NCBI RefSeq assembly: GCF_900129455.1
Contig: NZ_FQVU01000003.1
Location: forward strand, 806,001 to 870,000
Source of the DNA: Jatrophihabitans endophyticus
GTDB lineage: Bacteria; Actinomycetota; Actinomycetes; Mycobacteriales; Jatrophihabitantaceae
Direction of reading: 5' to 3'
Length of the DNA stretch: 64,000 bases
Positions 8,303 to 18,119 of the stretch are shown piece after piece (the stretch's first letter is position 1; each line of letters starts with the position of its first letter). The position numbers were made by a program, and so were the translations under genes. The notes below the pieces were generated by a model. The model saw only the letters and a list, made by a program, of their open reading frames with translations, was not told the DNA's origin and did not search any database.

Positions 8303-11035
8303 ATGTCGTCGCCGAGTGAGCGGTACGCCGCGGCGCGGCGGCGCAGTGGCCGTCCCGTCCTCACCGACTTCCGGGCCGGCTACTCCTTCGCCCTCGACCC
8401 GTTCCAGCTCGAGTCGTGCGAGCACCTCGAGGACGGGTACTCGGTGCTCGTCTGCGCCCCGACCGGCGCGGGCAAGACGGTGGTGGGGGAGTTCGCGGTC
8501 CACCTCGCGCTGGCGGCGGGTCAGAAGTGCTTCTACACGACGCCGATCAAGGCGTTGTCGAACCAGAAGTACCACGATCTCGTCGACCGCTACGGCGCGG
8601 CGCAGGTCGGGCTGCTGACCGGGGACAACGCCATCAACTCCGGCGCGCCGGTGGTCGTGATGACCACCGAGGTGCTGCGCAACATGCTCTACGTCGGCAG
8701 CGAGGCGCTCGCCGGCCTCGGCTACGTCGTCATGGACGAGGTGCACTACCTGGGCGACCGGTTCCGTGGCGCGGTCTGGGAGGAGGTGATCATCCACCTG
8801 CCCGCGGCCGTCCGGCTCGTGTCGCTGTCGGCGACCGTCTCCAACGCCGAGGAGTTCGGCGAGTGGCTGGTGACCGTCCGCGGCGAGACGCGCGTGGTCG
8901 TGCACGAGGAGCGGCCGGTGCCGCTGTGGCAGCACGTGCTGGTCGGGACGCGGATGTTCGACCTGTTCGGCGCGGACGCGGCGACGGTCGAGGCCGGGCT
9001 GCTGCGCCACGTCGCGGACCGCACCCGCTACCTCGACCCCGTCCCGGGGCGCCGCGGCGGCCGCCCGCCGCGGGGATGGCGCCCGCCCGACCGTCCCGCG
9101 GTGATCTCGCGGCTCGACCGCGAGGGGCTGCTGCCGGCGATCACCTTCATCTTCAGCCGTGCCGGCTGCGACGCCGCGGCCAAGCAGTGCGTCGACGCCG
9201 GGATGTGGCTCACCGACCAGGCCGAGCGGGACGAGATCGACGAGGTCGTGGACGAGCTGACCGGCTCGGTGCCGCCCGAGGACCTCGACGTGCTCGGCTT
9301 CTGGGAATGGCGTGACGCGCTGCGCCGCGGCGTCGCCGCCCATCACGCCGGGCTCGTCCCCGCGTTCAAGCAGACGGTCGAGGAGCTGTTCGTGCGCGGG
9401 CTCGTGCGCGCGGTGTTCGCGACCGAGACGTTGGCGCTCGGCATCAACATGCCCGCGCGCACCGTCGTCCTGGAACGGCTGACGAAGTACAACGGCGAGG
9501 CGCACGCCGACATCACCCCGGGGGAGTTCACGCAGCTCACCGGTCGTGCCGGGCGCCGCGGGATCGACGTCGAGGGGCACGCCGTCGTGCTGTGGTCGCC
9601 GGACGTCGATCCGCAGCGGGTGGCCGGGCTGGCGTCCAACCGCACGTACCCGCTGCGCTCGTCGTTCCGACCGTCCTACAACATGTCCGTGAACCTGGTC
9701 GACCAGCTGGGACGGCCGGCGGCGCGAGGGCTGCTCGAGGCGTCGTTCGCGCAGTTCCAGGCCGACCGCGGTGTCGCCGGCCTGCTCGCGCAGATCCGCC
9801 GCAACGACGAGACGCGGCGCCAGTTCGAGCAGCAGATGACGTGCCACCTCGGCGACTTCGCCGAGTACGCCGACCTGCGCCGCCGCCTGGGCGACCGCGA
9901 GACGCTGCTGGCCCGCGAGGGGGCCGCCCAGCGGCGGGGCGCGATCGCGTCGTCACTGGAGGCGCTGCGGCGCGGGGACGTGATCCGCGTGCCGCGCGGC
10001 AAGCGTTCCGGGCTCGCGGTCGTCCTCGATCCCGGGGTGCAGGCGCAGGACGACCCGCGACCGCTGGTCGTCACCGAGGGGCGGTGGTCCGGCCGGCTCT
10101 CGCTCGTCGACTTCCCCGAGACGGTCGACGTCCTCGGGACGGTGCGGGTGCCCAAGCACGTCAACCACCGCTCGCCGCAGGAGCGGCGCGACCTCGCGTC
10201 CAGCATCCGGGCGCTGGACGTGCCGCCGCCGGAGCGCAAGCGTCGTGCGCGCGGCGCCCACACCGACGACGACCACGAGGTGCTGCGGCTGCGCGCGGCG
10301 CTGCGCGCCCATCCGTGCCACCAGTGCGCCGACCGCGAGCAGCACGCCCGCTGGGGCGAGCGGTACAGCCGGCTGACGCGGGAGAACGACGGACTGCGCT
10401 CGCGCATCGAGGGGCGTACCGGTTCGCTCGGTCGGACGTTCGATCGCATCACCGACCTGCTCACCGACCGCGGCTACCTGCTCGACGACGCGGCCACCCC
10501 GGCCGGCCGGCAGCTGGGACGCATCTGGTCCGAGGCCGACCTGCTCGCCGCGGAGTGCCTGCGCGCCGGCGCCTGGGACGGTCTGGACGCGGCCGAGCTC
10601 GCCGCCGTCGTGTCGACGCTCGTGTACGAGCCGCGTCGTGACGAGCTGCTGGTCGACACGCTGCCGACGCCCGCGCTGCGCGACGCCCTGGCCCGCACCG
10701 AGCGGATCTGGGGCGAGCTCGCCGACGACGAACGCGCGCGCCAGCTGCGCCCCAGTCGCGAACCGCAGCTCGGTTTCGTCTGGGCCAGCTACCGGTGGGC
10801 GCGGCAGGAACGGCTGGACCGCGTCCTCGACGTCGCCTCGCACCGCGGCACCGAGCTGTCGGCCGGTGACTTCATCCGGTGGTGCAAGCAGCTGCTGGAC
10901 CTGCTCGACCAGCTCGCGGTCGCCCCGCGCGGCGTCGGCGCCCCGCGCGGGGGCGGTTCGACGGTGGCGGCGACGGCGCGCGCCGCGGCCCACGCCGTCC
11001 GACACGGCGTGGTGGCGCAGAGCATGCAGCCCTGA
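8303..11035 (+). CDS. helY: superfamily 2 DEAD/DEAH-box helicase, Ski2/Mtr4-like HelY
   Basis: ATP-dependent nucleic-acid helicase of 910 residues resembling eukaryotic Ski2/Mtr4 and mycobacterial HelY, expected to work in RNA processing or decay. Motifs seen: Walker A APTGAGKT (G55-T59), DEVH box at 145-148, motif III LSATVSNAEEF, motif VI QLTGRAGRRGID, then a long C-terminal region ending in a DSHCT-type helical domain. A basic linker (about 625-650) and a Cys pair (HPCHQCADREQH) lie in the second half. The ATG is set by the N-terminus and the TACCCT hexamer 7 nt upstream. The tatC-helY order matches other actinobacteria. Confidence 0.93.
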   Translation: MSSPSERYAAARRRSGRPVLTDFRAGYSFALDPFQLESCEHLEDGYSVLVCAPTGAGKTVVGEFAVHLALAAGQKCFYTTPIKALSNQKYHDLVDRYGAAQVGLLTGDNAINSGAPVVVMTTEVLRNMLYVGSEALAGLGYVVMDEVHYLGDRFRGAVWEEVIIHLPAAVRLVSLSATVSNAEEFGEWLVTVRGETRVVVHEERPVPLWQHVLVGTRMFDLFGADAATVEAGLLRHVADRTRYLDPVPGRRGGRPPRGWRPPDRPAVISRLDREGLLPAITFIFSRAGCDAAAKQCVDAGMWLTDQAERDEIDEVVDELTGSVPPEDLDVLGFWEWRDALRRGVAAHHAGLVPAFKQTVEELFVRGLVRAVFATETLALGINMPARTVVLERLTKYNGEAHADITPGEFTQLTGRAGRRGIDVEGHAVVLWSPDVDPQRVAGLASNRTYPLRSSFRPSYNMSVNLVDQLGRPAARGLLEASFAQFQADRGVAGLLAQIRRNDETRRQFEQQMTCHLGDFAEYADLRRRLGDRETLLAREGAAQRRGAIASSLEALRRGDVIRVPRGKRSGLAVVLDPGVQAQDDPRPLVVTEGRWSGRLSLVDFPETVDVLGTVRVPKHVNHRSPQERRDLASSIRALDVPPPERKRRARGAHTDDDHEVLRLRAALRAHPCHQCADREQHARWGERYSRLTRENDGLRSRIEGRTGSLGRTFDRITDLLTDRGYLLDDAATPAGRQLGRIWSEADLLAAECLRAGAWDGLDAAELAAVVSTLVYEPRRDELLVDTLPTPALRDALARTERIWGELADDERARQLRPSREPQLGFVWASYRWARQERLDRVLDVASHRGTELSAGDFIRWCKQLLDLLDQLAVAPRGVGAPRGGGSTVAATARAAAHAVRHGVVAQSMQP

Positions 11036-11052
11036 GACCGCGTGTCCTTCTC

Positions 11053-11081
11053 ATGACGGCGTTCGGGCGAGGCAGTAGCGT
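11053..11081 (+). promoter_or_regulatory. promoter of the Gln/Tyr-repeat membrane protein
   Basis: ATGACG (11053-11058) and TAGCGT (11076-11081) are 17 nt apart. Transcription from here would give a leader of about 27 nt that includes the GAGGTG ribosome-binding site before ATG 11115. Confidence 0.45.
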
Positions 11082-11114
11082 GAGCGCGCGACGACGAGCG
11101 GACGAGGTGTGGTC

Positions 11115-12131
11115 ATGACCGAGCAGGGCGGCGATTCGGGCTCCGACCGGGGTACGGGCAACCAGTGGGGCGACCCCGTGCACAGCCAGCGCAGCCCGGG
11201 GTCGGCGGACATCAATCGTCCCGGCGACGCCGCCGGGTCCGGCGCCGGCTCGTCCGCGGCGGGGCACGGCGACTCGCAGGCGTACCGCCAGCCGGGCTAC
11301 GGCGAGCAACAGCACGGCGAACAGGGCTACGGGCAGCAGGATTACGGGCAGCAGGATTACGGCCAGCAGGATTACGGCCAGCAGGATTACGGCCAGCAGG
11401 ATTACGGCCAGCAGGATTACGGCCAGCAGGATTACGGCCAGCAGGGCTACGGGCAGCAGGCTTACGGGCAGCAGGCTTACGGGCAGCAGGGCTACGGGCA
11501 GCAGGGCTACGGGCAGCAGGGCTACGGGCAGCAGGGCTACGGCCAGCAGGGCTACGGCCAGCAGGGCTACGGGCAGCAGGGCTACGGGCAGCAGGATCAC
11601 GGCGGGTCGGACGCCGGCACCCAGCAGTACGGCGCGCAACCGGGCGCGTACGGCACCCAGGCGTATCCCGCGCAGCCGGCCGACTACGGCCACCAGTACG
11701 GCACCCAGCAGTACGGTCAGCCGGCCGATTACGGCCAGCAGTACGGCACGCAGCAGTACGGGAGCCAGCAGTACGGCCAGCCCGGGTACGGCCAGTACTC
11801 CGGCCAGCCGGGTGCCGGGCCGCGCACGAGCCGCAAGGGGCTCTGGATCACCCTCGGCGCGATTGTCGTCGCGCTGGCCGCGGCTGCCGTCCTCGTGTTC
11901 GTGGTGTTCCCGACCCAGCTCGGCATCTCGGACAAGAAGCTCAGCCATACGGCCGTCGAGAACTACATCGCCAGCAAGCTCGACGCCGACGACGTGGACT
12001 GCAACGGCGGCCAGGACTTCACGATGGCCAAGGACGGTGACACGTTCACCTGCCGCGCCGGTGGCGGCACCACGTTCACCGTCACCATCACCGACAAGGA
12101 CGACGGCCGCTACAGCGTCAGCGGCGGCTGA
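11115..12131 (+). CDS. membrane protein: Gln/Gly/Tyr pentapeptide repeats, one TM helix, DUF4333-like domain
   Basis: A 338-residue protein in three parts. Residues 1-235 are low-complexity and rich in Gln, Gly and Tyr, including 18 uninterrupted five-residue units of the form (D/G/A)YGQQ (residues 71-160). Then come a basic patch (RTSRKG), one transmembrane helix (about 238-262, [20 protein letters not shown]) and a roughly 65-residue extracytoplasmic domain with two Cys (VDCNGG, FTCRAG) resembling DUF4333. The positive-inside rule puts the repeats in the cytoplasm. ATG 11115 is preferred over GTG 11109 because GAGGTG lies 5 nt upstream. A homologous-looking architecture is encoded at 21080-21826. 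Function unknown. Confidence 0.85.
   Translation: MTEQGGDSGSDRGTGNQWGDPVHSQRSPGSADINRPGDAAGSGAGSSAAGHGDSQAYRQPGYGEQQHGEQGYGQQDYGQQDYGQQDYGQQDYGQQDYGQQDYGQQDYGQQGYGQQAYGQQAYGQQGYGQQGYGQQGYGQQGYGQQGYGQQGYGQQGYGQQDHGGSDAGTQQYGAQPGAYGTQAYPAQPADYGHQYGTQQYGQPADYGQQYGTQQYGSQQYGQPGYGQYSGQPGAGPRTSRKGLWITLGAIVVALAAAAVLVFVVFPTQLGISDKKLSHTAVENYIASKLDADDVDCNGGQDFTMAKDGDTFTCRAGGGTTFTVTITDKDDGRYSVSGG
11325..11594 (+). repeat. 18-unit, 15-bp in-frame tandem repeat (VNTR-like)
   Basis: Eighteen consecutive 15-bp units encode (D/G/A)YGQQ. Units fall in blocks: one GY, seven DY, one GY, two AY, seven GY. Several adjacent units are identical at the DNA level apart from the GGC/GGG glycine codon, the pattern left by recent slippage or unequal crossover. 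Copy number is likely to vary between strains. Confidence 0.97.
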
Positions 12132-12149
12132 CCCCGGCGCCGTCAGCCG
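12125..12149. terminator. bidirectional hairpin containing both convergent stop codons
   Basis: CGGCTGAC and GTCAGCCG form a perfect 8-bp stem with a 9-nt loop. The TGA of the plus-strand membrane protein (12129-12131) and the TGA of the minus-strand exonuclease (12145-12143) both lie in the stem, so one sequence probably ends both transcripts. Confidence 0.6.
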
Positions 12150-13045
12150 ACGGCGGCGGCGATGGCCTTGTGCATCCGTGCGACCGAGCTCGCCACGCCG
12201 AGCTCGTCGGCCAGCGCGGCGAGCCGGTCCGGGTCGCGTGGGGACGCGGGCAGGTGGTCGGCGACCTCCGCCACCGCGGCGTCGGTCCGGCCCCGCACGG
12301 CGGCCGGCGCGACGGCGAGGTAGTCGCGGGCCTTGCGGACCTTCGCGGCGGCGCCGGCGGGGAATCCGTCGTCGCCCGCGTCGGCGGCGGCGACGATGTC
12401 CTCGATCGCGCCGAAGCGGCCGACGAGCGCGGCCGCGGTCTTCTCCCCGACACCGGGGACGCCGGGCAGCCCGTCGCTCGGATCGCCCCGCAGCACCGCG
12501 AAGTCGGCGTAGTGCGCGGCCGGGACGCCGTACTTGGCGAGCACCTCGGCCGGCCCGAGCGTCTCCAGCCTCGCCAGCCCGCGCCCCGTGTAGAGCACGG
12601 TCACCCGCTCGGTCGCGAGCGCGATCAGGTCGCGGTCGCCGGTGACGACCTCGACCGGGTCCTCGTCGCGCTCGGCGAGCGTGGCGATCACGTCGTCGGC
12701 CTCGAAACCCTCGGCGCCGGCGCAGGCCAACCCGAACGCGGTGAGCACCTCGAGCAGCAGCGGCACCTGCGGCGACAGCGCGTGCGGGACCTCCTCGCCA
12801 CCGTCCTTCGCGACCCGGTGCGCCTTGTAGGTGGGGACGAGCTCGACCCGGAACGCGGGACGCCAGTCGAGGTCGAGGCACGCGACCCAGCGCGCCGGTC
12901 GACGACGCTCGATCAGCGAGGCCGCCATGTCGAGGAAGCCGCGGACGGCGTTGACGGGCCGGCCGTCGGGCGCCGTGATCGACTCCGGCACCGCGTAGAA
13001 CGCGCGGAAGTAGAGCCCGGCCGCGTCCACCAGCATGAGGCTCAC
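12143..13045 (-). CDS. FEN-like 5'-3' exonuclease (PIN/H3TH fold)
   Basis: A 300-residue free-standing 5'-3' exonuclease/flap endonuclease like the N-terminal domain of DNA polymerase I. Visible motifs: LVDAAGLYFRAFYA (first metal-binding Asp), EADDVIATLAE, TGDRDLIALA, and the helix-hairpin-helix region DPSDGLPGVPGVGEKTAAAL. Starts with GTG, whose bases overlap the LacI regulator stop (GTGA), so the two are translationally coupled. A second, different FEN-like protein is encoded at 18116-19147. Mycobacteria also carry such a gene next to helY. Likely substrates are 5' flaps or RNA primers during Okazaki-fragment maturation or repair. Confidence 0.93.
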   Translation of the reverse strand: MSLMLVDAAGLYFRAFYAVPESITAPDGRPVNAVRGFLDMAASLIERRRPARWVACLDLDWRPAFRVELVPTYKAHRVAKDGGEEVPHALSPQVPLLLEVLTAFGLACAGAEGFEADDVIATLAERDEDPVEVVTGDRDLIALATERVTVLYTGRGLARLETLGPAEVLAKYGVPAAHYADFAVLRGDPSDGLPGVPGVGEKTAAALVGRFGAIEDIVAAADAGDDGFPAGAAAKVRKARDYLAVAPAAVRGRTDAAVAEVADHLPASPRDPDRLAALADELGVASSVARMHKAIAAAVG

Positions 13046-14076
13046 GCCGAGCCGCCCGGCCCGTCCCCGGGGGCGCGGGTGGAGTTGCGCACGACCAGCT
13101 CGGTCGGCAGCGTCACCGACGGGTCCCGCGCGACCCCGCCGTCGGAGTCGGCGATCAGGTTGAGCAGCCGCGTCGTGATGTCGAGGGCCTGCTCGGCCAC
13201 CGGCTGCCGGACGGTGGTGAGGTCCATCAGGTCGGAGAAGGGCTGGTCGTCGAAGCCGACGACCGAGATGTCCTCGGGCACCCGCAGCCCACGGTCGTGG
13301 ATGGCCCGCAGCGCGCCGTAGGCCATCTCGTCGCTCTCCGCGAATAGCGCCGTCGGCGGCTCGGGCACGGCGAGCAGCCGCTGTGCCGCCTCGATGCCGC
13401 CCTCGACGGTGAAGAAGCCCAGCTGCTCGAGAGCCGGGTCCGGCTCGACGCCGACGGCGGCGAGGGCCCGGTGGTAGCCGGTGCGGCGGTGCAGGGGCGG
13501 GGTGAAGCGCATGGGGTCGTCGGTGTCGCCGCCGATGAGGCCGACGCGCCGATGGCCGAGGGAGGTCAGGTAGGTGACGGCGTCGCAGGCCGCGGCGATG
13601 TCGTCGATGCCGGCCGACAGCGTGCCCCGCCGCTCGATGCCCAGCAGCCCCACGGGCAGGTCGAGGTCCTCGAGCGCCGCGAACTCGGCGTCGTCGAGGA
13701 CGAGGCTCGCGACGATGACTCCGTCCACGCGCTTGCGCATGGGCATGACGTCGAAGAACCGGTCGCGTCCGCTGGGGTCGCCGAGGTTGTACAGCAGCAG
13801 GTCGAAGTTCTCGCGCCGGAGCGCGTTCTCGACGGTCGCGATGACCTCGGAGAAGAACCAGCGGTTGACGAAGGGCACGACCAGCCCGACCGTCGTGGTG
13901 CGTCCGCTCGCCAGCCGGGCCGCGAACGGCGAGGCGACGTAGTCCAGCTCGGCCGCCGCGGCCAGTACGCGGTCGCGGGTCGCGGTGGCGACGTCGGGCA
14001 GCCCGCGCAGTGCACGCGACACCGTGGCGATCGAGACGCCGGCACGACGCGCGACGTCCTCGATGCTCGCGACCAT
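13042..14076 (-). CDS. LacI-family transcriptional regulator
   Basis: A 344-residue repressor. The N-terminal helix-turn-helix reads IEDVARRAGVSIATVSRALRG, followed by the hinge and a periplasmic-binding-protein-like ligand domain (VGLVVPFVNRWFFSEV ... VVGFDDQPFSDLMDLTTVRQ). The ATG at 14076 gives the canonical family N-terminus; transcription probably starts below the TAGCGT at 14119-14114. It is coupled to the exonuclease gene by a GTGA overlap and is divergent from the amidohydrolase at 14171, so it may regulate itself and that gene. No sugar transporter or glycosidase is adjacent, so the ligand is unknown. Confidence 0.92.
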   Translation of the reverse strand: MVASIEDVARRAGVSIATVSRALRGLPDVATATRDRVLAAAAELDYVASPFAARLASGRTTTVGLVVPFVNRWFFSEVIATVENALRRENFDLLLYNLGDPSGRDRFFDVMPMRKRVDGVIVASLVLDDAEFAALEDLDLPVGLLGIERRGTLSAGIDDIAAACDAVTYLTSLGHRRVGLIGGDTDDPMRFTPPLHRRTGYHRALAAVGVEPDPALEQLGFFTVEGGIEAAQRLLAVPEPPTALFAESDEMAYGALRAIHDRGLRVPEDISVVGFDDQPFSDLMDLTTVRQPVAEQALDITTRLLNLIADSDGGVARDPSVTLPTELVVRNSTRAPGDGPGGSA

Positions 14077-14092
14077 CGCCTCGACCCCCCGG

Positions 14093-14119
14093 TAGCGCAC
14101 GACTGTTGCGTGCACGCTA
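14093..14119. promoter_or_regulatory. inverted repeat between the divergent LacI and amidohydrolase genes
   Basis: A 27-bp segment begins TAGCG and ends CGCTA. Inside it GCACG and CGTGC form a second inverted pair with a 7-nt spacer. The minus-strand TAGCGT -10 hexamer of the regulator lies in it. It is a plausible LacI-family operator but only partly symmetrical. Confidence 0.35.
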
Positions 14120-14170
14120 CCTCCGCCCCGATGTCCCGGCGGGGACGGCACACGCTGGCACACTCGGATC

Positions 14171-15727
14171 GTGCCGACGCTGTACCGCAACGGATCCGTC
14201 CTGACGCCCACGCCGGCCGCGGCGACCGCACTGCTCGTCGACGGCGGGCGGATCGCCTGGATCGGCACGGCGGCCGCCGCGCCCGATCTCCCCGACCGCG
14301 ACGTCGTCGACCTCGCCGGGGGCCTCGTCGCACCGGCGTTCGTCGACGCGCACGTCCACACGACCGACACCGGGCTCGCGATCACCGGCCTGGACCTGCG
14401 GACGGCGCGCTCCCTGCGCGAGGCGCTCGACCTCGTCGAGCGGGCCGCCCGCGCGTCGCGGGGACGGCCGGTGCTCGGGGGCGGGTGGGACGAGACGACC
14501 TGGCCGGAGCAGCGTCCCCCGACGTCGGCGGAGCTCGACCGCGCCTCCTACGGCGGGCTGGTCTACCTGGCCCGCGTCGACATCCACTCGGCCGTGGCGT
14601 CGTCGTCGCTGCGCGCGGCCGTGCCGGGGCTCGCGGGGCTCGCGGGCGACCGCGGGGACGGCTGGGTCGGCGAGCCGGACGCCCACGACGCCGTGCGGCG
14701 CGCCGCGCTCGCCGCCGTCACCCGCGGCCAGCGACGCGACGCGCAGCGCGCCGCGCTGCGCCACGCGGCCGGGCTCGGCGTGGCGAGCGTGCACGAGATG
14801 GCCGGCCCGACGATCTCCGGCGAGGCCGACCTCGCCGACCTGCTCGCGCTCGCCGCCGTGGAGCCGCTGCCCGAGGTCGTGGGCTACTGGGGCGAGCTGC
14901 ACGGGATCGACACCGCCCGCGAGCTGGGCGCCACCGGGGCCGGTGGTGACCTGTTCTGCGACGGCTCGTTCGGATCGGCGACGGCGGCGCTGGGGGAGCC
15001 GTACGCCGACCGGGCCGGGGACGACCGGGGCTGGCTGCGTTTCGACACCGAGGACGTCGCCGCGCACATCGCGGCCTGCGTCGCGGCGGGCCTGCAGTCG
15101 GGCTTCCACGCCATCGGCGACGCCGCCGTGGACCAGGTCCTGGCCGCGGCCGAGCTCGTGACGGCGCGACTGGGCCACCCGCTGTGCCCCGGACACCGCC
15201 TCGAGCACGCCGAGTACGTGCGCGACCCCGCCCGGCTGGCGGCCAGCGGGCTGACGGCGTCGGTGCAGCCGTGCTTCGACGCGCTGTGGGGCGGCCGGAG
15301 CGGGATGTACGCCGAACGGCTGGGGCCCGATCGCGCGCTCGCCCTGAACCGGTTCGCCGACCTCGCGGCGGCCGGCGTGCCGCTGGCGTTCGGGTCCGAC
15401 TCGCCGGTCACCGGCATCGGCCCGTGGGCGGCGGTGCGCGCCGCCGTCGGGCATCACGACCCCGCCGCGGCGATCCCGCTCGAGGCCGCCTTCGCCGCGC
15501 ACACCCGCGGCGGGTGGCTCGCGGCCGGCCGCCGCGACGAGGGCACGCTCGCCGTCGGGGCCGCCGCCACCTTCGCGGTGTGGGACGTGTCGGGCCGGCC
15601 GCGACACGCGTCCGGGCTGCCCGACGTCGCCGCGACGCCGGCCGACGACCCGGGCCCGCGGTGCGTGACGACGGTACTGCGCGGTCGGACGCTGCACGCC
15701 GCCGACGACGCGACGCCACGGGCATGA
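14171..15727 (+). CDS. amidohydrolase (YtcJ-like, amidohydrolase_3 family)
   Basis: A 518-residue metal-dependent hydrolase. The N-terminal beta-sandwich strand ([12 protein letters not shown]) leads into the metal motif [10 protein letters not shown], the internal [11 protein letters not shown] segment typical of the N-substituted formamide deformylase/YtcJ branch, [21 protein letters not shown] and the C-terminal FGSDSPV Asp. The sandwich closes with [11 protein letters not shown]. First of four genes linked by 4-nt overlaps (amidohydrolase, lnt, ppm, exonuclease). GTG 14171 follows CACACT by 6 nt, a weak leaderless-type signal. The substrate cannot be inferred; the neighbours suggest housekeeping expression rather than a catabolic cluster. 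Confidence 0.85.
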   Translation: MPTLYRNGSVLTPTPAAATALLVDGGRIAWIGTAAAAPDLPDRDVVDLAGGLVAPAFVDAHVHTTDTGLAITGLDLRTARSLREALDLVERAARASRGRPVLGGGWDETTWPEQRPPTSAELDRASYGGLVYLARVDIHSAVASSSLRAAVPGLAGLAGDRGDGWVGEPDAHDAVRRAALAAVTRGQRRDAQRAALRHAAGLGVASVHEMAGPTISGEADLADLLALAAVEPLPEVVGYWGELHGIDTARELGATGAGGDLFCDGSFGSATAALGEPYADRAGDDRGWLRFDTEDVAAHIAACVAAGLQSGFHAIGDAAVDQVLAAAELVTARLGHPLCPGHRLEHAEYVRDPARLAASGLTASVQPCFDALWGGRSGMYAERLGPDRALALNRFADLAAAGVPLAFGSDSPVTGIGPWAAVRAAVGHHDPAAAIPLEAAFAAHTRGGWLAAGRRDEGTLAVGAAATFAVWDVSGRPRHASGLPDVAATPADDPGPRCVTTVLRGRTLHAADDATPRA

Positions 15728-15762
15728 CCGTCGCCTCAGCCGCCGGCAGCGATACTGGTCCG

Positions 15763-17367
15763 ATGACCGCCCTCGCCGCCGTCCGCCCGGCCGCGTTCCC
15801 GCGCCGGTGGGCGGCGCTGGTCGCCGTCGGCGGCGGCGTGATCGGGGTGCTCGCGTTCCCGACCGTCGGCTGGTGGCCCGCCGCGCTGCTGTCGGTGGCC
15901 ATGCTCTCGCTGGCGGTGGACGGCCGCCGCGCCCGCACCGGGGCGTGGCTGGGCTACGCCTACGGGCTCGCCTTCCTGCTGCCCCTCGTGCACTGGACCG
16001 GGGTGTACGTCGGTCCGGTGCCCTGGCTGCTGCTGTGCGCCGCGTGTGCCGCCTTCTTCGCGGTGCTCGGCGCCGTCCTCCCCGTCCTCGCCCGCGTGCC
16101 GGGTGGGGCGTTCTGGGTGGGCGCGGCGTGGGTGCTGCAGGAGTTCCTGCGCGATCGGCTGCCGTTCGGCGGCTTCCCGTGGGGGCGGCTGGCCTTCAGC
16201 CAGGCCACGTCGCCGCTGCGCTGGTTCGCCGCACTGGGCGGTGCGCCGCTCGTGACGTTCGCCGTCGCCGTGGCCGGCGCCGGGCTGGCCTCGGCGCTGC
16301 GTGCCGCGTGGCCGTGGCGCAGCCGAGGCGTGATCGCGGGCGCCGCCCTCGCACTCGCCGTCCCCGCCCTCGGCGCGCTGGTGGCGTGGCCGCTCGGCCC
16401 GGCCCCCGACCGCGACGGGCGCACCGAGCGGATCGCGGTCATCCAGGGCGGCCTGCCCGATCGCGGCCTGCAGTTCCAGGACCGTGCCCGCCAGGTGCTC
16501 GACAACCACGTGCGGCAGACGCTCGCCCTCGCGCGACGCATCGACGCGGGGGAGGTCGCCCGCCCGGATCTCGTGCTGTGGCCGGAGAACTCCTCGGACA
16601 TCGACCCGTACCGCGACGCGGCCGCCTACGCCGAGATCGACCGCGCGGTGAAGGCGGTGGGCGCGCCGGTGCTGGTCGGCGCGATCCTGCAGGGGCCGGG
16701 GGCCGACCACCGGCGCAACGCCGGGATCCTGTGGTCGCCGACGACCGGCCCCGGCGCCCGCTACGAGAAGCGGCACCCGGTGCCCTTCGCGGAGTACATC
16801 CCGCTGCGCGGCATCGCCGAGGCGGTCAGCTCGGACGCGAAGTCGGTCACGCAGGACATGGTGGCGGGGACGGGCGACGGCCTGCTGCGCGGCGGACCGG
16901 TCCCGCTCGGCGACGTCATCTGCTTCGAGGTGGCCTACGACGACCTCGTCCGCTCCTCGGTGTCGGCCGGGGCGCAGCTGCTCGTCGTGCAGACGAACAA
17001 CGCGACGTTCGGGCACACCGCCGAGACGTACCAGCAGCTGGCGATGAGTCAGCTCCGGGCCGTCGAGAGCGGCCGCACCGTCGTGCAGGCGTCGACGACG
17101 GGCGAGTCGGCCGTCATCGGCCCGGACGGCGGGATCCGCGCGCGGTCGGGCGCGCTGTTCACGCCGGCGACCCTGCTCGAGACGGTGCCGGTGCGCAGCG
17201 CGCAGACGCCGGCCACCGTGGTCGGGGCGTGGCCCGAGTACGTGCTGACCTTCCTCGCCGCCGCCGGCGTGCTCGCGGTGATCACGCTGCGGCGACGTCG
17301 CAGCGCGACCCCGGAGCCACCCCCGCCCGCAGCGCCGGCCCGCGACCAGGCCATGGTGACGACATGA
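15763..17367 (+). CDS. lnt: apolipoprotein N-acyltransferase
   Basis: Integral membrane enzyme that adds the third acyl chain to the N-terminal Cys of lipoproteins. The first ~210 residues form a multi-helix membrane block, followed by a nitrilase-like CN-hydrolase domain with the full catalytic triad: Glu in WPENSS, Lys in [14 protein letters not shown] and Cys in [10 protein letters not shown] last TM helix and a Pro-rich tail close the ~534-residue protein. ATG 15763 (6 nt after GATACT) is chosen; ATG 15724, which overlaps the amidohydrolase stop as ATGA, is an equally legal start and adds 13 residues. Its 3' end overlaps ppm by ATGA. In some mycobacteria Lnt and Ppm are fused; here they are separate. 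Confidence 0.93.
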   Translation: MTALAAVRPAAFPRRWAALVAVGGGVIGVLAFPTVGWWPAALLSVAMLSLAVDGRRARTGAWLGYAYGLAFLLPLVHWTGVYVGPVPWLLLCAACAAFFAVLGAVLPVLARVPGGAFWVGAAWVLQEFLRDRLPFGGFPWGRLAFSQATSPLRWFAALGGAPLVTFAVAVAGAGLASALRAAWPWRSRGVIAGAALALAVPALGALVAWPLGPAPDRDGRTERIAVIQGGLPDRGLQFQDRARQVLDNHVRQTLALARRIDAGEVARPDLVLWPENSSDIDPYRDAAAYAEIDRAVKAVGAPVLVGAILQGPGADHRRNAGILWSPTTGPGARYEKRHPVPFAEYIPLRGIAEAVSSDAKSVTQDMVAGTGDGLLRGGPVPLGDVICFEVAYDDLVRSSVSAGAQLLVVQTNNATFGHTAETYQQLAMSQLRAVESGRTVVQASTTGESAVIGPDGGIRARSGALFTPATLLETVPVRSAQTPATVVGAWPEYVLTFLAAAGVLAVITLRRRRSATPEPPPPAAPARDQAMVTT

Positions 17368-18119
17368 GCCCGCAGACCGTCGGCCGCGTCCTCGTCGTGA
17401 TCCCGACCTACGACGAGCGCGACAACATCGAGATCATCCTGGCCCGACTGCGGTCGGCCGTGCCGACCGCGCACGTGCTCGTGGTCGACGACGGCAGCCC
17501 GGACGGCACCGGCAAGCTCGTCGAGTCGCTGGCCGATGACGACGACCACGTCCACCTCCTGCAGCGCACCGAGAAACGCGGGCTCGGCGCGGCCTACGTG
17601 GCCGGCTTCCGGTGGGGCCTCGACGCGGGGTACGACGTCCTGGTCGAGATGGACGCCGACGGCTCCCACTCGCCCGAGCAGCTGCCACGCCTGCTCACGG
17701 CGCTGGCCGACGCCGACCTCGTGCTCGGCTCGCGCTGGGTCCCCGGAGGCTCGGTGGTGAACTGGCCGCGGTCGCGCCAGCTGATCTCCCAGGGTGGCAG
17801 CCTCTACTCGCGCCTCGCCCTCGGTGTCGCGCTGCGCGACGTCACCGGCGGCTACCGTGCGTTCCGGCGCGACGTGCTCGAGGGCATCGACTACGCCGGC
17901 GTCGCCTCGCAGGGCTACTGCTTCCAGATCGACCTCGCGACCCGCGCACTCCGGGCCGGGTACCGCGTGGTCGAGGTCCCCATCACGTTCGTCGAACGGG
18001 AACGGGGCGAGTCGAAGATGAGCGGCGACATCGTCCGCGAAGCACTGATACGGGTGTCTCAGTGGGGGCTCGCGCACCGTCGCGACCAGCTGCGCGCGCG
18101 CTGGGGGCGCCGGCGATGA
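17364..18119 (+). CDS. ppm1: polyprenol monophosphomannose synthase (GT2)
   Basis: A 251-residue family-2 glycosyltransferase that transfers mannose from GDP-mannose to polyprenyl phosphate, making the donor for protein O-mannosylation and lipoglycan assembly. Motifs: [13 protein letters not shown] at the N-terminus, [11 protein letters not shown], the DXD-like [22 protein letters not shown] and the C-terminal [16 protein letters not shown]. No C-terminal membrane domain. Overlaps lnt upstream (ATGA at 17364) and the exonuclease downstream (ATGA at 18116). The lnt-ppm pairing next to rbpA matches other actinobacteria. Confidence 0.93.
   Translation: MSPQTVGRVLVVIPTYDERDNIEIILARLRSAVPTAHVLVVDDGSPDGTGKLVESLADDDDHVHLLQRTEKRGLGAAYVAGFRWGLDAGYDVLVEMDADGSHSPEQLPRLLTALADADLVLGSRWVPGGSVVNWPRSRQLISQGGSLYSRLALGVALRDVTGGYRAFRRDVLEGIDYAGVASQGYCFQIDLATRALRAGYRVVEVPITFVERERGESKMSGDIVREALIRVSQWGLAHRRDQLRARWGRRR

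Noticed and set aside
11325-11594. CRISPR-like or intergenic satellite DNA
   Set aside because: The repeats are in frame inside a coding sequence that continues into a TM helix and DUF4333-like domain.
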